The notes beneath the pieces are model-generated. The model saw only the letters and a program-made list of their open reading frames with translations, ran no database searches and was not told where the DNA came from. A stretch of 64,000 nt of DNA from NCBI GenBank assembly GCA_947443645.1, contig CANEXF010000011.1:62001-126000 (forward strand), written 5' to 3'. Shown one piece after another: positions 27,587-37,238 of this stretch. The DNA comes from Comamonadaceae bacterium (GTDB lineage: Bacteria; Pseudomonadota; Gammaproteobacteria; Burkholderiales; Burkholderiaceae_C). How positions within the stretch are numbered: position 1 is the first letter of the stretch; each line of letters starts with the position of its first letter. The position numbers and the translations under genes are program-made.

Positions 27587-28792
27587 ATGAAGCTCAAACA
27601 AAAACAATGGACGCGCTGGGCGCTTGTACTGCTTGTCGTGCTGCTGATTGCAGCGGGCGTGCTGCGCGCGCTGGCCGCACGCAAAAGCCAAAAGCAGCAA
27701 CTTGCAGCCAGCAGCGCGTCCCAGGAGCTGGGCCTGGTCGAGCTGGCGGCGTCTGACATTGTCAAGGCGCAAATAATGGAAGTACTGCAGGGCCTGCCGG
27801 TGTCGGGCACGCTGAAAGCTGTCAACTCTGCGTTTATCAAGGCGCGCGTGGCTGGAGAACTCCAGGGCCTGACATTGCGCGAAGGCGACGAGGTCAAGGC
27901 TGGTCAGGTTGTCGCGCGCATCGATCCGGGCGAATACCTGTCACGTGTGCGGCAGGCCAGGGAGCAAGCCGAGTCCGCCAAGGCCCAAGTCGATGTGGTG
28001 CAGCGCCAGTACGACAACAACAAGGCGCTGGTAGACCAGGGCTTTATTTCCAAAACAGCGCTGGACGCTTCGCTCGCCAACCTGAACGCAGCCCAATCCA
28101 CCTACAAGGCCGCGCAAGCAGCCACTGAAGTCGCGGCCAAGGCTGTCGACGACACGGTTCTTAAATCGCCGATCACCGGTCAGGTGTCCCAGCGTCTGGC
28201 GCAGCCCGGCGAGCGGATTGGCGTGGACAGCAAAATCATAGAGGTGGTCGACCTGAGTCGGCTGGAACTCGAGGCCACGCTGAGCGCCAGCGAGGCCAGC
28301 CAAGTACATGTGGGCCAAAACGCAGAGCTCCAGATTGAAGGCAGCAAGCAGACCATCACCGCCAAGGTGGTACGCATCAACCCCAGCGTTCAAGCCGGCA
28401 GCCGCAGCGTGCTGGCCTATCTGGGTCTGGACAACAGCGCTGGCCCGAACGCCCTGCCCTTGCGACAGGGGCTGTTCGCGCAGGGCACACTGGGCCTGAA
28501 CAAAACACCTTTGCTGGCAGTGCCGCTGAGCAGCATTCGCACGGACAAGCCTGAGCCCTATGTGCAGGCGATTGAAAACGGACGGGTTGTTCATAAAACC
28601 GTTGGGCTGGGTGCGCGTGGCACCGCCGGCAATGAGGCGGTCGCGGCCGTCCAGGGACTTGCAGAAGGCGCGCAGGTGATTCGCGCCAACATTGGCTACT
28701 TGCGTGAGGGCACGCAGATCCGTTTCACGGCGATGGCAGATGCAGCCGCGAGCACCCCGGCAGTTGCCGCCTCCAGCGCCAAAGCGCCATAA
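27587..28792 (+). CDS. RND efflux periplasmic adaptor (membrane fusion protein)
   Basis: A 401-residue HlyD/AcrA-type adaptor linking the inner-membrane pump with TolC. The N-terminal anchor is LVLLVVLLIAAGVLRALAA. The barrel-sandwich/lipoyl half motif is IKARVAGELQGLTLREGDEV, the long coiled coil spans residues ~110-190, and DDTVLKSPITGQVSQRLAQP closes the lipoyl domain. I chose ATG 27587 (MKLKQKQW); the frame is open upstream without extra homology. No lipoprotein Cys is seen. It lies between tetR and the RND pump gene. Confidence 0.9.
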   Translation: MKLKQKQWTRWALVLLVVLLIAAGVLRALAARKSQKQQLAASSASQELGLVELAASDIVKAQIMEVLQGLPVSGTLKAVNSAFIKARVAGELQGLTLREGDEVKAGQVVARIDPGEYLSRVRQAREQAESAKAQVDVVQRQYDNNKALVDQGFISKTALDASLANLNAAQSTYKAAQAATEVAAKAVDDTVLKSPITGQVSQRLAQPGERIGVDSKIIEVVDLSRLELEATLSASEASQVHVGQNAELQIEGSKQTITAKVVRINPSVQAGSRSVLAYLGLDNSAGPNALPLRQGLFAQGTLGLNKTPLLAVPLSSIRTDKPEPYVQAIENGRVVHKTVGLGARGTAGNEAVAAVQGLAEGAQVIRANIGYLREGTQIRFTAMADAAASTPAVAASSAKAP

Positions 28793-28831
28793 ACGCCATA
28801 AGCGCCCTAAGCGTTCAATCAGGCAAAGTCC

Positions 28832-31800
28832 ATGTGGTTCACCCAGGTCAGTCTTAAAAATCCGGTATTTGCCACCATGGTCATGCTGGCCATCGTGGTG
28901 CTGGGGCTCTTTTCCTACCAGCGCATGCAGGTCGACCAGTTCCCCAGCATCGACCTGCCGGTCGTTGTCATCACCGCCGACTATCCGGGGGCCTCGCCAG
29001 AGATCGTCGAGAGCGAAGTCACCAAAAAAATCGAGGAAGGCGTCAACTCGATTGCCGGCGTCAACGCGCTGACCTCGCGCAGCTACGAGGGTCAGGCGGT
29101 CGTCATCATTGAGTTTCAGCTCTACGTTGACGGGCGCAAGGCCGCCGAAGACGTACGTGAAAAAATCGCCGCCATACGGCCCACGCTGCGCGATGAAGTC
29201 AAGGAGCCGCGGGTACTACGCTTTGACCCATCGAGTCGGTCTGTGTGGTCGATCGCAGTGTTGCCAGCCGCATCAAAAGTCGTGAGCGAACGCAGCGCCG
29301 GGCCGCCCCAAGCAAGTTCAGCCCCCTCGGGGGGCAGCGTAGTACGCGCAGCGACAAGCGTGGGGGCCGACATATCTGCAGTGGAGCTCACCAACTGGGC
29401 TGACCAGGTACTCAAAAAACGACTCGAAAACGTGCGTGGTGCGGGCTCTGTGACGCTGGTGGGTGGCACCAAGCGCGAGATCAATATTTACCTCAACCCG
29501 CAGGCCATGGAGTCGTTTGGCGTCACGGCCGAGCAGGTGGTCAATGCCGTACGCAGTGAAAACCAGGACTTGCCGGTAGGCGCGATCCGCTCGTTGGCCC
29601 AGGAGCGTGTGGTCAAGATTGATGCGCGCATGAAGCGCCCCGAAGACTTTGGCAAGATCATCGTGGCCCGCAAGGGCGCGACCAGCAATGCCGCCGTCAC
29701 GGTCGCACAGGTCGCGCGCATTGCCGACGGCGCGCAGGAAATCGACAGCCTGGCGCTTTACAACGGCCAGCGCACCTTGCTGCTCACAGCACAAAAAGCG
29801 CAGGACGAAAACACCATTGCCGTAGTGGATGGTCTGAACAAGGCCATTGCCGAGATCCAGCCGCAGCTGCCCGCAGGCACCAGGCTGGAGCTGGTCACCG
29901 ACGGCTCGCGGCAGATTCGCGTCGCGGTAGAGAACGTGCGCCGCACGCTGATCGAAGGCGCGCTACTGACCGTGCTGATCGTGTTCTTGTTCCTCAACTC
30001 CTGGCGATCCACCGTGATCACCGGCTTGACCTTGCCGATTTCCATCATTGGCACCTTTTTGTTCATGAACCTGTTCGGCTTCACCATCAACATGATCACG
30101 CTGATGGCCTTGTCGCTGTGCGTGGGTCTGCTGATTGACGATGCGATTGTGGTGCGCGAGAACATCGTGCGGCATGTGCAGATGGGTAAGGCGCCCTACC
30201 AGGCGTCGCTGGACGGCACGCAGGAAATCGGTCTGGCCGTGCTGGCGACTACCTTTTCCATCGTCGCAGTATTCCTGCCGATTGGCTTCATGGGCGGCAT
30301 CATAGGCAAGTTCTTCCACGAGTTCGGCGTCACGATTGTGGCGGCGGTGCTGATCTCGATGTTTGTGAGCTTCACGCTGGACCCCATGCTGTCCAGCATC
30401 TGGCATGACCCGTCCATAGCGGCCCATGGCCAGCGCGGCGCACCCGTGACGATCTATGACAAGTCCATTGGCCGCGTGACCGGCTGGTTTGACCGCGCGA
30501 CCGAATCGCTGAGCAACAGCTACCAGAGCATCCTGCGCTGGGCGCTGCTTCACAAGCTGGCAACGCTGGGACTGGCGCTGGGGATTTTCGTACTCAGCAT
30601 CGTCATGGTGCCGCTGCTGGGCACAGAGTTTGTGCCCAAGGCCGATTACTCGGAAACCTCTCTGAACTTTTACACGCCGGTCGGCTCTTCGCTTGAAGCC
30701 ACCGAAGCCAAGGCCAGACAGGTCGAAGCCATCATCCGCGAGTTCCCCGAAGTACGCTACACGCTGGCCACACTCAACACCGGCAACGCGCAGGGAAAAA
30801 TGTATGCCAGCATTTATGTGCGCCTGGTCGAGCGCAAGGCGCGCGCCATCAGCGTCGACGAGATGTCTGCGGTTTTGCGCGAGCGGCTCAAGCGGGTTCC
30901 AGGCATCACGGTGACCCATGTCGGCCTGCTTGACGCCGTAGGCGGCAACAAGCAGGTTGAATTTTCTCTCCAGGGCCAGGACCTGAAGGAACTCGAACGT
31001 CTGACGGCTGTCGTCAGCGAAAAAATCCGTGGCATTCCCGGACTGGTTGACCTGGACTCCAGCGTCAAGGCCGACAAGCCAGTGATTCAGGTCGACGTGC
31101 GACGCGATGCGGCCTCTGACCTGGGACTGTCGGTTGCGGAAATCGCCGCCTCCCTTCGCACGCTTGTCGCTGGGCAAACGGTGGGTAACTGGCGCGCGCC
31201 GGACGACCAGACCTACGACGTCAATGTGCGTCTGGCGCCCGATGCACGCAACTCAACGCAAGACCTGGAACGCCTGCCCTTCATGAGCAGCACCATGGGC
31301 AGCAACGCCGACGGGTCGGCACGCATCGTGCGGCTCAGCCAGGTGGCGAGCGTCAGTGAATCCACCGGGCCAAACCAGATCAACCGGCGTGATCTCGCGC
31401 GTGAAGTCGCCATCAACACCAATGTCTACAAGCGCTCCGCCGGTGAAGTCTCGAACGACATCAAGGCCGTGCTCGACAAGGTCAATTTCCCACCCGGTTA
31501 CCGCTACCAGTTTGGCGGCTCGACCAAGAACATGGCCGAATCATTTGGCTACGCGGTCTCTGCGCTGGTCATGGCGATCCTGTTCATCTACATGATTCTT
31601 GCCAGCCAGTTCAAGAGCTTTTTGCAACCCATGGCCCTGATGACCTCGCTTCCGCTGACTCTGATTGGCGTGGTGCTGGCCCTGCTGCTGTTTCGCTCAA
31701 CGCTGTCGATGTTCTCCGTCATAGGCGTGGTGATGCTCATGGGTCTGGTCACCAAAAATGCCATCTTGCTGGTCGACTTTGCCATCCGCATGCGCGAAGA

Positions 31801-32146
31801 CCGGACAGACGCGAACGGCCAGCCGATCCCTGGAATGGCGCGCAGCGAAGCCTTGCTGGAAGCCGCCAAAGTCAGGCTGCGCCCCATATTGATGACCACA
31901 CTGGCCATGATCTTCGGCATGATTCCGCTGGCCTTTGCGCTCACCGAAGGCTCGGAGCAGCGCGCCCCCATGGGCCAGGCCGTGATAGGCGGCGTGATCA
32001 CGTCATCGCTGCTCACGCTGGTCGTGGTGCCCGTGACCTATTGCTACCTCGATGACCTGGCGCAGTGGTTCAAGCGAAAATTCAGCGCCAAAGCAGCGCC
32101 AGCCACGCAAGCGCATGACGCTTTGGCCGAAGCCAGCGCAGACTAA
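28832..32146 (+). CDS. RND multidrug efflux permease (AcrB/MexB-like)
   Basis: A 1104-residue proton-driven inner-membrane pump with twelve hydrophobic segments and two large periplasmic loops. N-terminus [21 protein letters not shown]4 region [20 protein letters not shown] has the conserved Asp pair; [20 protein letters not shown] and a second-half [12 protein letters not shown] are typical. Residues ~152-180 ([20 protein letters not shown] and following) are an in-frame repeat family 1 copy in the first periplasmic loop. That probably explains part of the long size. Substrate unknown; the TetR gene upstream suggests drug-inducible expression. Confidence 0.93.
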   Translation: MWFTQVSLKNPVFATMVMLAIVVLGLFSYQRMQVDQFPSIDLPVVVITADYPGASPEIVESEVTKKIEEGVNSIAGVNALTSRSYEGQAVVIIEFQLYVDGRKAAEDVREKIAAIRPTLRDEVKEPRVLRFDPSSRSVWSIAVLPAASKVVSERSAGPPQASSAPSGGSVVRAATSVGADISAVELTNWADQVLKKRLENVRGAGSVTLVGGTKREINIYLNPQAMESFGVTAEQVVNAVRSENQDLPVGAIRSLAQERVVKIDARMKRPEDFGKIIVARKGATSNAAVTVAQVARIADGAQEIDSLALYNGQRTLLLTAQKAQDENTIAVVDGLNKAIAEIQPQLPAGTRLELVTDGSRQIRVAVENVRRTLIEGALLTVLIVFLFLNSWRSTVITGLTLPISIIGTFLFMNLFGFTINMITLMALSLCVGLLIDDAIVVRENIVRHVQMGKAPYQASLDGTQEIGLAVLATTFSIVAVFLPIGFMGGIIGKFFHEFGVTIVAAVLISMFVSFTLDPMLSSIWHDPSIAAHGQRGAPVTIYDKSIGRVTGWFDRATESLSNSYQSILRWALLHKLATLGLALGIFVLSIVMVPLLGTEFVPKADYSETSLNFYTPVGSSLEATEAKARQVEAIIREFPEVRYTLATLNTGNAQGKMYASIYVRLVERKARAISVDEMSAVLRERLKRVPGITVTHVGLLDAVGGNKQVEFSLQGQDLKELERLTAVVSEKIRGIPGLVDLDSSVKADKPVIQVDVRRDAASDLGLSVAEIAASLRTLVAGQTVGNWRAPDDQTYDVNVRLAPDARNSTQDLERLPFMSSTMGSNADGSARIVRLSQVASVSESTGPNQINRRDLAREVAINTNVYKRSAGEVSNDIKAVLDKVNFPPGYRYQFGGSTKNMAESFGYAVSALVMAILFIYMILASQFKSFLQPMALMTSLPLTLIGVVLALLLFRSTLSMFSVIGVVMLMGLVTKNAILLVDFAIRMREDRTDANGQPIPGMARSEALLEAAKVRLRPILMTTLAMIFGMIPLAFALTEGSEQRAPMGQAVIGGVITSSLLTLVVVPVTYCYLDDLAQWFKRKFSAKAAPATQAHDALAEASAD
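29291..29368 (-). repeat. Repeat family 1 copy inside the RND pump gene
   Basis: GCGCCGGGCCGCCCCAAGCA, then GCCCCCTCGGGGGGCAGC and GACAAGCGTGGGGGCC. It is the reverse complement of the intergenic copies and is read in frame as [15 protein letters not shown] plus SVGA. Confidence 0.9.
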
Positions 32147-32206
32147 AATTCGAGCATTCCACACCGTCCACAACCTTTCTATTCCCCCGAAAACATTAGG
32201 TCCGCC

Positions 32207-32902
32207 ATGAACTACGAACAAGCCCGATTCAACATGATTGAGCAGCAAATCCGCCCCTGGGAAGTGCTGGACAGCCAGGTCCTCTCGCTGCTGGCGCTGG
32301 TCAAGCGCGAGGATTTCGTGCCCCTGGCGCACAAGGCGCTGGCCTTTGCGGACATGGAAATCCCGCTGGGCAACAAGCTGCACAAAGACCCCGGTCAGTG
32401 CATGCTGGCGCCCAAGGTCGAGGCGCGCATCCTGCAGGATCTGGCGGTTCAAAAGCATGAGAACGTGCTGGAAATCGGCACCGGCTCGGGCTATATGGCT
32501 GCACTGCTGGCACACCGTGGCCAGCAGGTGATCACGCTTGAAATCGACGCCGAACTGGCCCAGACCGCGCGCGACAAGCTGCAAAAAGCCGGCATCTACA
32601 ACGCTGAAGTACGCACCGGCGACGGCGCGGCAAAAATCACCCAGGCCGTGTCCGGCAGCGATCCCTTGCGCGGACCTTTTGACGTGATTGTGCTGAGTGG
32701 CTCCGTCGCCGAGGTACCGGCTGCGTTGCTGAACATGCTCAAGATCGGTGGCCGTCTGAGCGCCATCGTCGGCTTTGAGCCGGTCATGCGCGCCACCCTC
32801 ATCACACGCGTGGCGGATGCCGCCTGGAACACCACACAGGCCTGGGACACCGTTGCGCCCCGGCTGCTCAATTTCCCCGAGCCTTCCAAGTTCAGCTTTT
32901 GA
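32207..32902 (+). CDS. Protein-L-isoaspartate O-methyltransferase family protein
   Basis: A SAM-dependent methyltransferase of 231 residues, of the PCMT (isoaspartyl repair) family. N-terminus NMIEQQIRPWEVLDSQVLSL, then LHKDPGQCMLAPKVEARILQ and motif I VLEIGTGSGYMAALLA with LEIDAELAQTARDKL. Many proteobacterial relatives lie between efflux and tolC genes, where isoaspartate repair activity has not been proven. The FNPxx post-motif is FDVIVLSGSVAEVP. It is followed by the rhodanese gene after 40 bp. Confidence 0.88.
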   Translation: MNYEQARFNMIEQQIRPWEVLDSQVLSLLALVKREDFVPLAHKALAFADMEIPLGNKLHKDPGQCMLAPKVEARILQDLAVQKHENVLEIGTGSGYMAALLAHRGQQVITLEIDAELAQTARDKLQKAGIYNAEVRTGDGAAKITQAVSGSDPLRGPFDVIVLSGSVAEVPAALLNMLKIGGRLSAIVGFEPVMRATLITRVADAAWNTTQAWDTVAPRLLNFPEPSKFSF

Positions 32903-32942
32903 ACGCACCACGCGAAACAACCCAAGTACATAAAGCCTTGTC

Positions 32943-33296
32943 ATGATTGCCCAACTGAGTCCTTCCAACTTTGCCGTCTGGCGCGACAGCGCGGCTGCCG
33001 GCAAGCTGCCGCTGGTGCTTGACGTGCGCGAACCCTGGGAATTGCAAACCGCATCGGTCAAGGCCGATGGTTTCACGCTGCTGCACATTCCCATGCGCGA
33101 CCTGCCTGCGCGGCTCGCAGAACTGCAACAAGTCCACAACGCGGACCAGCCCATAGCGTGCCTGTGCCACCACGGCATGCGCAGCCTGCAGGTTGCCAAC
33201 TTCCTGGCGCAGGCTGGATTTACAGAAGTCGTCAACCTGCAAGGCGGCATTGACGCCTGGTCGCAGCAAATCGACCCCGGCGTGGCGCAGTACTGA
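32943..33296 (+). CDS. Rhodanese-like sulfurtransferase domain protein
   Basis: A single-domain rhodanese of 117 residues. The start is PSNFAVWRDSAAAGKLPLVL, then DVREPWELQ, the active-site loop ACLCHHGMRSLQV with the catalytic Cys, and LQGGIDAWSQQIDPGV. Family members transfer sulfane sulfur; the acceptor is unknown. It lies between the pcm-like gene and tolC. Confidence 0.92.
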   Translation: MIAQLSPSNFAVWRDSAAAGKLPLVLDVREPWELQTASVKADGFTLLHIPMRDLPARLAELQQVHNADQPIACLCHHGMRSLQVANFLAQAGFTEVVNLQGGIDAWSQQIDPGVAQY

Positions 33297-33384
33297 CACC
33301 GGCTTGAATAGACCGGGCTCGCGTACCGCATCGGCGTCATTCACGACTTATTTTTGCCAATTTAAAACCTTCCACAGGACACTT

Positions 33385-34740
33385 ATGACCACGCTCTATC
33401 AAGCTGCAAAACCGGCAGGATTGTTGCCTTTGTCGATGGCCATCGCTTCAGCCCTGCTGGCTTTGGCGCAGCCTGTGCAGGCGCAAAGCCTGGTGGAGTT
33501 GTATGAGTCGGCCCGCGCCTTCGACGCGACCTACCAGTCAGCCAAGCTGCAATACGATGCCAACCTCGCCAAAGCCGACCAGGCCAAGGCCGGCATACTG
33601 CCCACCGCCGGTGTTTCGGCAGGCGCATCACGCACCGGATTTCAAAACACCGCACCGGTGACCGACCGCAGCTTCAGCACCCAGAACGCCGCCATCACAG
33701 CCACGCAACCGCTGTACCGGCCCGGCAACTGGGCCGCTTATGAGCAAGGCCTGCGTCAGGTCACGCTGGCCAGGGCGCAGCTCGATGCCGCCGAGCAAGA
33801 CCTGGTGGTGCGCACCAGCCAGGCCTACTTCGACGTATTGGCCGCACAGGACACCTTGACCTTTGTGATCGCGCAAAAGACCGCAGTAGCCGAGCAGCTG
33901 GCATCGGCAAAACGCAACTTTGAAGTCGGCACCTCGACCATCACCGACACCCGCGAGGCGCAGGCCCGCTATGACCTGGTGATCGCCCAGGAAATCGCCG
34001 CTGAAAACGACTTGCGCGTCAAGAAAATCGCACTTGACCAGCTGGTTGGAAAACCCGAATCGCAGCCCAAGGGATTGCTGGTGCCGGTGGTGCTGCCGGC
34101 CGTCGTACCCGCAGATGCCAACGCCTGGGTCCTTCAGTCCGAAGCCGTGCATCCCAGCATACGGCAAGCCCAGAGCGGGCTGGAAATCGCAGAGCTCGAA
34201 GTGAAAAAAGCCGAAGCTGGCCACAAGCCCACGCTGGACGCCACCGCCAGCTACAGCGTGCAGCGCAATCCTGCAGGAACGGTGACCACCAACCCCATCA
34301 CCTTTCGCACCAATACCAGCAACGTTGGCCTGCTCCTGAATGTGCCGCTGTTTGCCGGCTTTGCGACACAAAACCGCGTGCGCGAAACCCTGTTCCTCAA
34401 GGACAAGGCCCAGAGCGACCTGGAAGGCGCACGGCGCACGGTTGCACAAAGCACGCGCACCGCCTACTTCGGCGTGCTATCGGGCCAGGGACAGGTCAAG
34501 GCGCTGGAGGCGGCCGAACTGTCCAGCCAGAGCGCGCTCGATGCCAACAAGCTGGGCTATCAGGTCGGTGTGCGCATCAACATCGATGTGCTGAACTCGC
34601 AAAGCCAGCTGTTTCAAACCAAACGCGATCTGGCCCAGGCACGCTACAACGTGCTGCTGGGCGGACTGCGCCTGAAGCAGGCCAACGGCAGCCTGACGCC
34701 TGACGACTTGCGTCCCATCAATGCGCTGCTGGCCCGATAA
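33385..34740 (+). CDS. tolC: TolC-family outer membrane channel
   Basis: The outer-membrane exit duct for RND and type I systems. The 451-residue protein has a signal peptide (LPLSMAIASALLALAQPVQA|Q), the SLVELYESARAFDATYQSAK start and two related halves with long coiled-coil repeats. The second half contains NVGLLLNVPLFAGFATQNRV, then RINIDVLNSQSQLFQTKRDL and LGGLRLKQANGSLTPDDLRP. ATG 33385 follows ACAGGAC. It probably pairs with the tetR-MFP-RND genes 1-5 kb upstream on the same strand. Confidence 0.95.
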   Translation: MTTLYQAAKPAGLLPLSMAIASALLALAQPVQAQSLVELYESARAFDATYQSAKLQYDANLAKADQAKAGILPTAGVSAGASRTGFQNTAPVTDRSFSTQNAAITATQPLYRPGNWAAYEQGLRQVTLARAQLDAAEQDLVVRTSQAYFDVLAAQDTLTFVIAQKTAVAEQLASAKRNFEVGTSTITDTREAQARYDLVIAQEIAAENDLRVKKIALDQLVGKPESQPKGLLVPVVLPAVVPADANAWVLQSEAVHPSIRQAQSGLEIAELEVKKAEAGHKPTLDATASYSVQRNPAGTVTTNPITFRTNTSNVGLLLNVPLFAGFATQNRVRETLFLKDKAQSDLEGARRTVAQSTRTAYFGVLSGQGQVKALEAAELSSQSALDANKLGYQVGVRINIDVLNSQSQLFQTKRDLAQARYNVLLGGLRLKQANGSLTPDDLRPINALLAR

Positions 34741-34755
34741 GCCGGGGCTTGGCGC

Positions 34756-35781
34756 ATGACGGCGATGTTGATAGAGGCCCAGAAGCTCGCCGAGCCAGCA
34801 AGCCCGGCGCCAGCAGGCGCATCGTTCGAACTGATTGAAGAAATCACGTGGGACGAGCTGCGCCGTTCGGGCCGGCAATTTCCCTTCGAGCGTCCCTTGC
34901 TCGTCAAGGGCGGGGTCAAGCACTGGCCGGCTTTCAGCAAGTGGTCGTTCGAGCATCTGGCCGACATCTGCGAAAGTCAGGGCGCGCAAGCGCCCGTCAA
35001 GTTCACCGACGGACTGGTCGAGCAAGGCGTGACCAAAGGCAGGCCTTTTTTGCCTGTGGCGCCCTATCTGCGCGAGCTCGGCAAAGCCGCGCAGAAAGCA
35101 GCTGATCCCGAGGCCGGTTTGATCTCCAGGGCGCGCCTGGCGCAGATCAGGCAACAGCCCGCAGGCCAGCGCTTTCACCTGAACTGGGCCCACATGCAGT
35201 CATTTAGGCCCACCACGCTGTATCTGGCGCAGTGGGACATCCTTGAAAAATACCGCCAGTTGCGGCTCGACCTGCTGATTAAAAGCCTGTGGCCAGGCCT
35301 GCGCATGACCTGGGAATATGTCTTCCTGGGTCCGGCCAACACCGTCACGGGCCTGCACAACGATTTTCCGCACAACTGGTTTTGCCAGTTCAGGGGCGTC
35401 AAGGAGTTCATGCTGTTCGCGCCGGATCAAAGCGCACACCTGCACCCTGCCCGGAAATACGACTGGGGCGCCACGCTGAGCGAGATCAATGTCTCGCGCC
35501 TGCATGAAGATGGCGAACAGCGCGCTAACCAGCTTGCGTCTTTCGAGAAAGCCAGCGGTATCTACGCGCGCGTGGAAGCCGGTGACGCCCTCTTCATACC
35601 CAAACGCACCTGGCACAGCGTGGTGTCACTGGAGCCCTCCATCAGCCTGGGGGTGTTTGGCCTGACGCCCTACGAAGTGGCCAGCGGTGGCGCCTGGGCC
35701 ACACTGCGCGACTGGGCCCACCATCTGCGCCTGTTCCGCTGGGGCAACTGCACCTGCCACCAGGCGCTGAAAAAAGTCTAG
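34756..35781 (+). CDS. Cupin-like (JmjC-type) domain protein
   Basis: A 341-residue protein of the cupin_8/JmjC-like Fe(II)-2-oxoglutarate dioxygenase group. The iron-ligand candidates are the HxD of GLHNDFPHNWFCQF near residue 200 and the distal His of PKRTWHSVVSLEPS near 295; FERPLLVKGGVKHWPAFSKW is the N-terminal signature of the group. The substrate is unknown; relatives hydroxylate proteins or small molecules. It starts 15 bp after tolC and its TAG overlaps the convergent kinase stop within CTAG (35778-35781). Confidence 0.75.
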   Translation: MTAMLIEAQKLAEPASPAPAGASFELIEEITWDELRRSGRQFPFERPLLVKGGVKHWPAFSKWSFEHLADICESQGAQAPVKFTDGLVEQGVTKGRPFLPVAPYLRELGKAAQKAADPEAGLISRARLAQIRQQPAGQRFHLNWAHMQSFRPTTLYLAQWDILEKYRQLRLDLLIKSLWPGLRMTWEYVFLGPANTVTGLHNDFPHNWFCQFRGVKEFMLFAPDQSAHLHPARKYDWGATLSEINVSRLHEDGEQRANQLASFEKASGIYARVEAGDALFIPKRTWHSVVSLEPSISLGVFGLTPYEVASGGAWATLRDWAHHLRLFRWGNCTCHQALKKV

Positions 35782-37238
35782 CCAGCGCCAGGCGCTTGCG
35801 ATTCGGACAAGAGCCGTTCAAACGGCAAGCCCTGCTTGACCAGAACCACCGTGCAAGGCGCGGCCATCGCCACCTTGATGGGCACTGTGGCCAGCAAGCG
35901 CTGCATCTTCAAGCCATGGGTGGCGGCGCCCATGACGATCACATTGACCCGGTTTCCCACCGCGTAATTGACGAGAGCCTGCGCCACATCAACAGACTCC
36001 AGCACATGACAGGAGCTTTGCTGTCCCGGCAGATCAAGCGGCTGCGCCCATTGCCGCAAACGGCTCAGGTAGCGCCTGTGCACCACTGTTTCACTGGTCT
36101 CGTCGCTGGTCGAGCTGGTTTGACCGGGTGAGATCACCGTCACGCAGGCCAGCCGCGCACCGGGCCGGGTACCCAGCGTTCGCGCAACGGCCTGACGCAG
36201 CGAATAAAGTGTCTCGTCCGTGCTGTCCTGGTTGGGCAGTGCGACCATCACGATAGGCACTTCATCGATCTGCTGCGCCGCAAGCGGGCTGGGCTGGTAG
36301 TGCATGCCGGCCGCCTTGAACCAGCGCTTGAGATGCGTGCGCCAGCCCGTGTCCTGCCTACGCTCGCCGCGCTCGGTCACCGTGACCTGTTCAGGATGGC
36401 GCAGGTCAAACGCCAGCAAGGCGGCAGAGCTGTAACGCTTGGCGGCCTCTGGCTCCAGGCAGCGCAATATGACTTCCTGCAGCCATGGCGGCAAGTCGGC
36501 GCGCAAGCGGCGTGGCGGCACCGGGTCCATCCACAGGCGCTGACGCAGCCCGCCTTCGGTTTGAGGTGACCCAAAAGGCAATTCGCCGGTAGCCAGCTGG
36601 TAGAGCATCACGCCGATGGCAAAGATGTCGCTGCGCGGGTCGCCCCTGACGCCAACGACTTGCTCGGGCGCGATCCAGGACGGCGAACCCACGGCCTTGC
36701 GCAGCTGCTCGGCCAGCAGGTCGGGGTAATGGGCGTTGCAGGACAAACCGAAATCGAGCAGGACCGCATTGCCGTCCGGGCGAATCAACACGTTGGCCGG
36801 TTTCAAGTCCAGATGCACGGTGTTTTGCTGATGCAGGCTGTGCACTGCCAGCGAGACCGCCACGCCGAGTCGGGCCAGCTCGTCCACACCCGTGAGCGCT
36901 GGCCTGTCGGGGCTGCGTTCAAGCCAGTGCTCCAGCGTCTTCCCGTCGACGTACTCCATCACCAGATAGGGCACGTTTTCAAGATCACCGGCGGCCACGA
37001 AACGCGGTACGTGCGGGCCGCTCACGACCTGCAGGATCTGGTGCTCCACCTCGAAACTGACGATGTTTTCAGCGCCGTCGCCAGCCGTCATGCGCGGTAC
37101 CTTCATCACCATGGGAAAGCCCGGATCGCGCACGCCCTGGCTGTAATGCACACGGTAGATATGCGCCATGCCGCCGGCATGAAGGCACTCGTCGATGGTG
37201 AATCCGTCAAGCTCCGCGCCTGGCTGCATCAGTTTCAT
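35778..37238 (-). CDS. Serine/threonine protein kinase fused to a universal-stress-like domain
   Basis: A 486-residue protein. Residues ~12-280 are a Hanks-type kinase: catalytic loop HLDLKPANVLI (HxD...N), LLDFGLSCN in place of the DFG loop, and APEQVVGVRGDPRSDIFAIG. The Gly-rich loop is weakened (HAGGMAHIYRV). After a linker, residues ~325-470 resemble a UspA nucleotide-binding fold (VPIVMVALPN; VNVIVMGAATHGLK; APCTVVLVK). The fusion points to a stress-responsive signalling kinase. Its start overlaps the stop of the metallophosphoesterase (ATGA). Confidence 0.85.
   Translation of the reverse strand: MKLMQPGAELDGFTIDECLHAGGMAHIYRVHYSQGVRDPGFPMVMKVPRMTAGDGAENIVSFEVEHQILQVVSGPHVPRFVAAGDLENVPYLVMEYVDGKTLEHWLERSPDRPALTGVDELARLGVAVSLAVHSLHQQNTVHLDLKPANVLIRPDGNAVLLDFGLSCNAHYPDLLAEQLRKAVGSPSWIAPEQVVGVRGDPRSDIFAIGVMLYQLATGELPFGSPQTEGGLRQRLWMDPVPPRRLRADLPPWLQEVILRCLEPEAAKRYSSAALLAFDLRHPEQVTVTERGERRQDTGWRTHLKRWFKAAGMHYQPSPLAAQQIDEVPIVMVALPNQDSTDETLYSLRQAVARTLGTRPGARLACVTVISPGQTSSTSDETSETVVHRRYLSRLRQWAQPLDLPGQQSSCHVLESVDVAQALVNYAVGNRVNVIVMGAATHGLKMQRLLATVPIKVAMAAPCTVVLVKQGLPFERLLSESQAPGAG

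Noticed and set aside
29963..31177. 404-codon open frame opposite the RND pump
   Set aside because: Polar, repetitive composition and antisense to conserved pump sequence.
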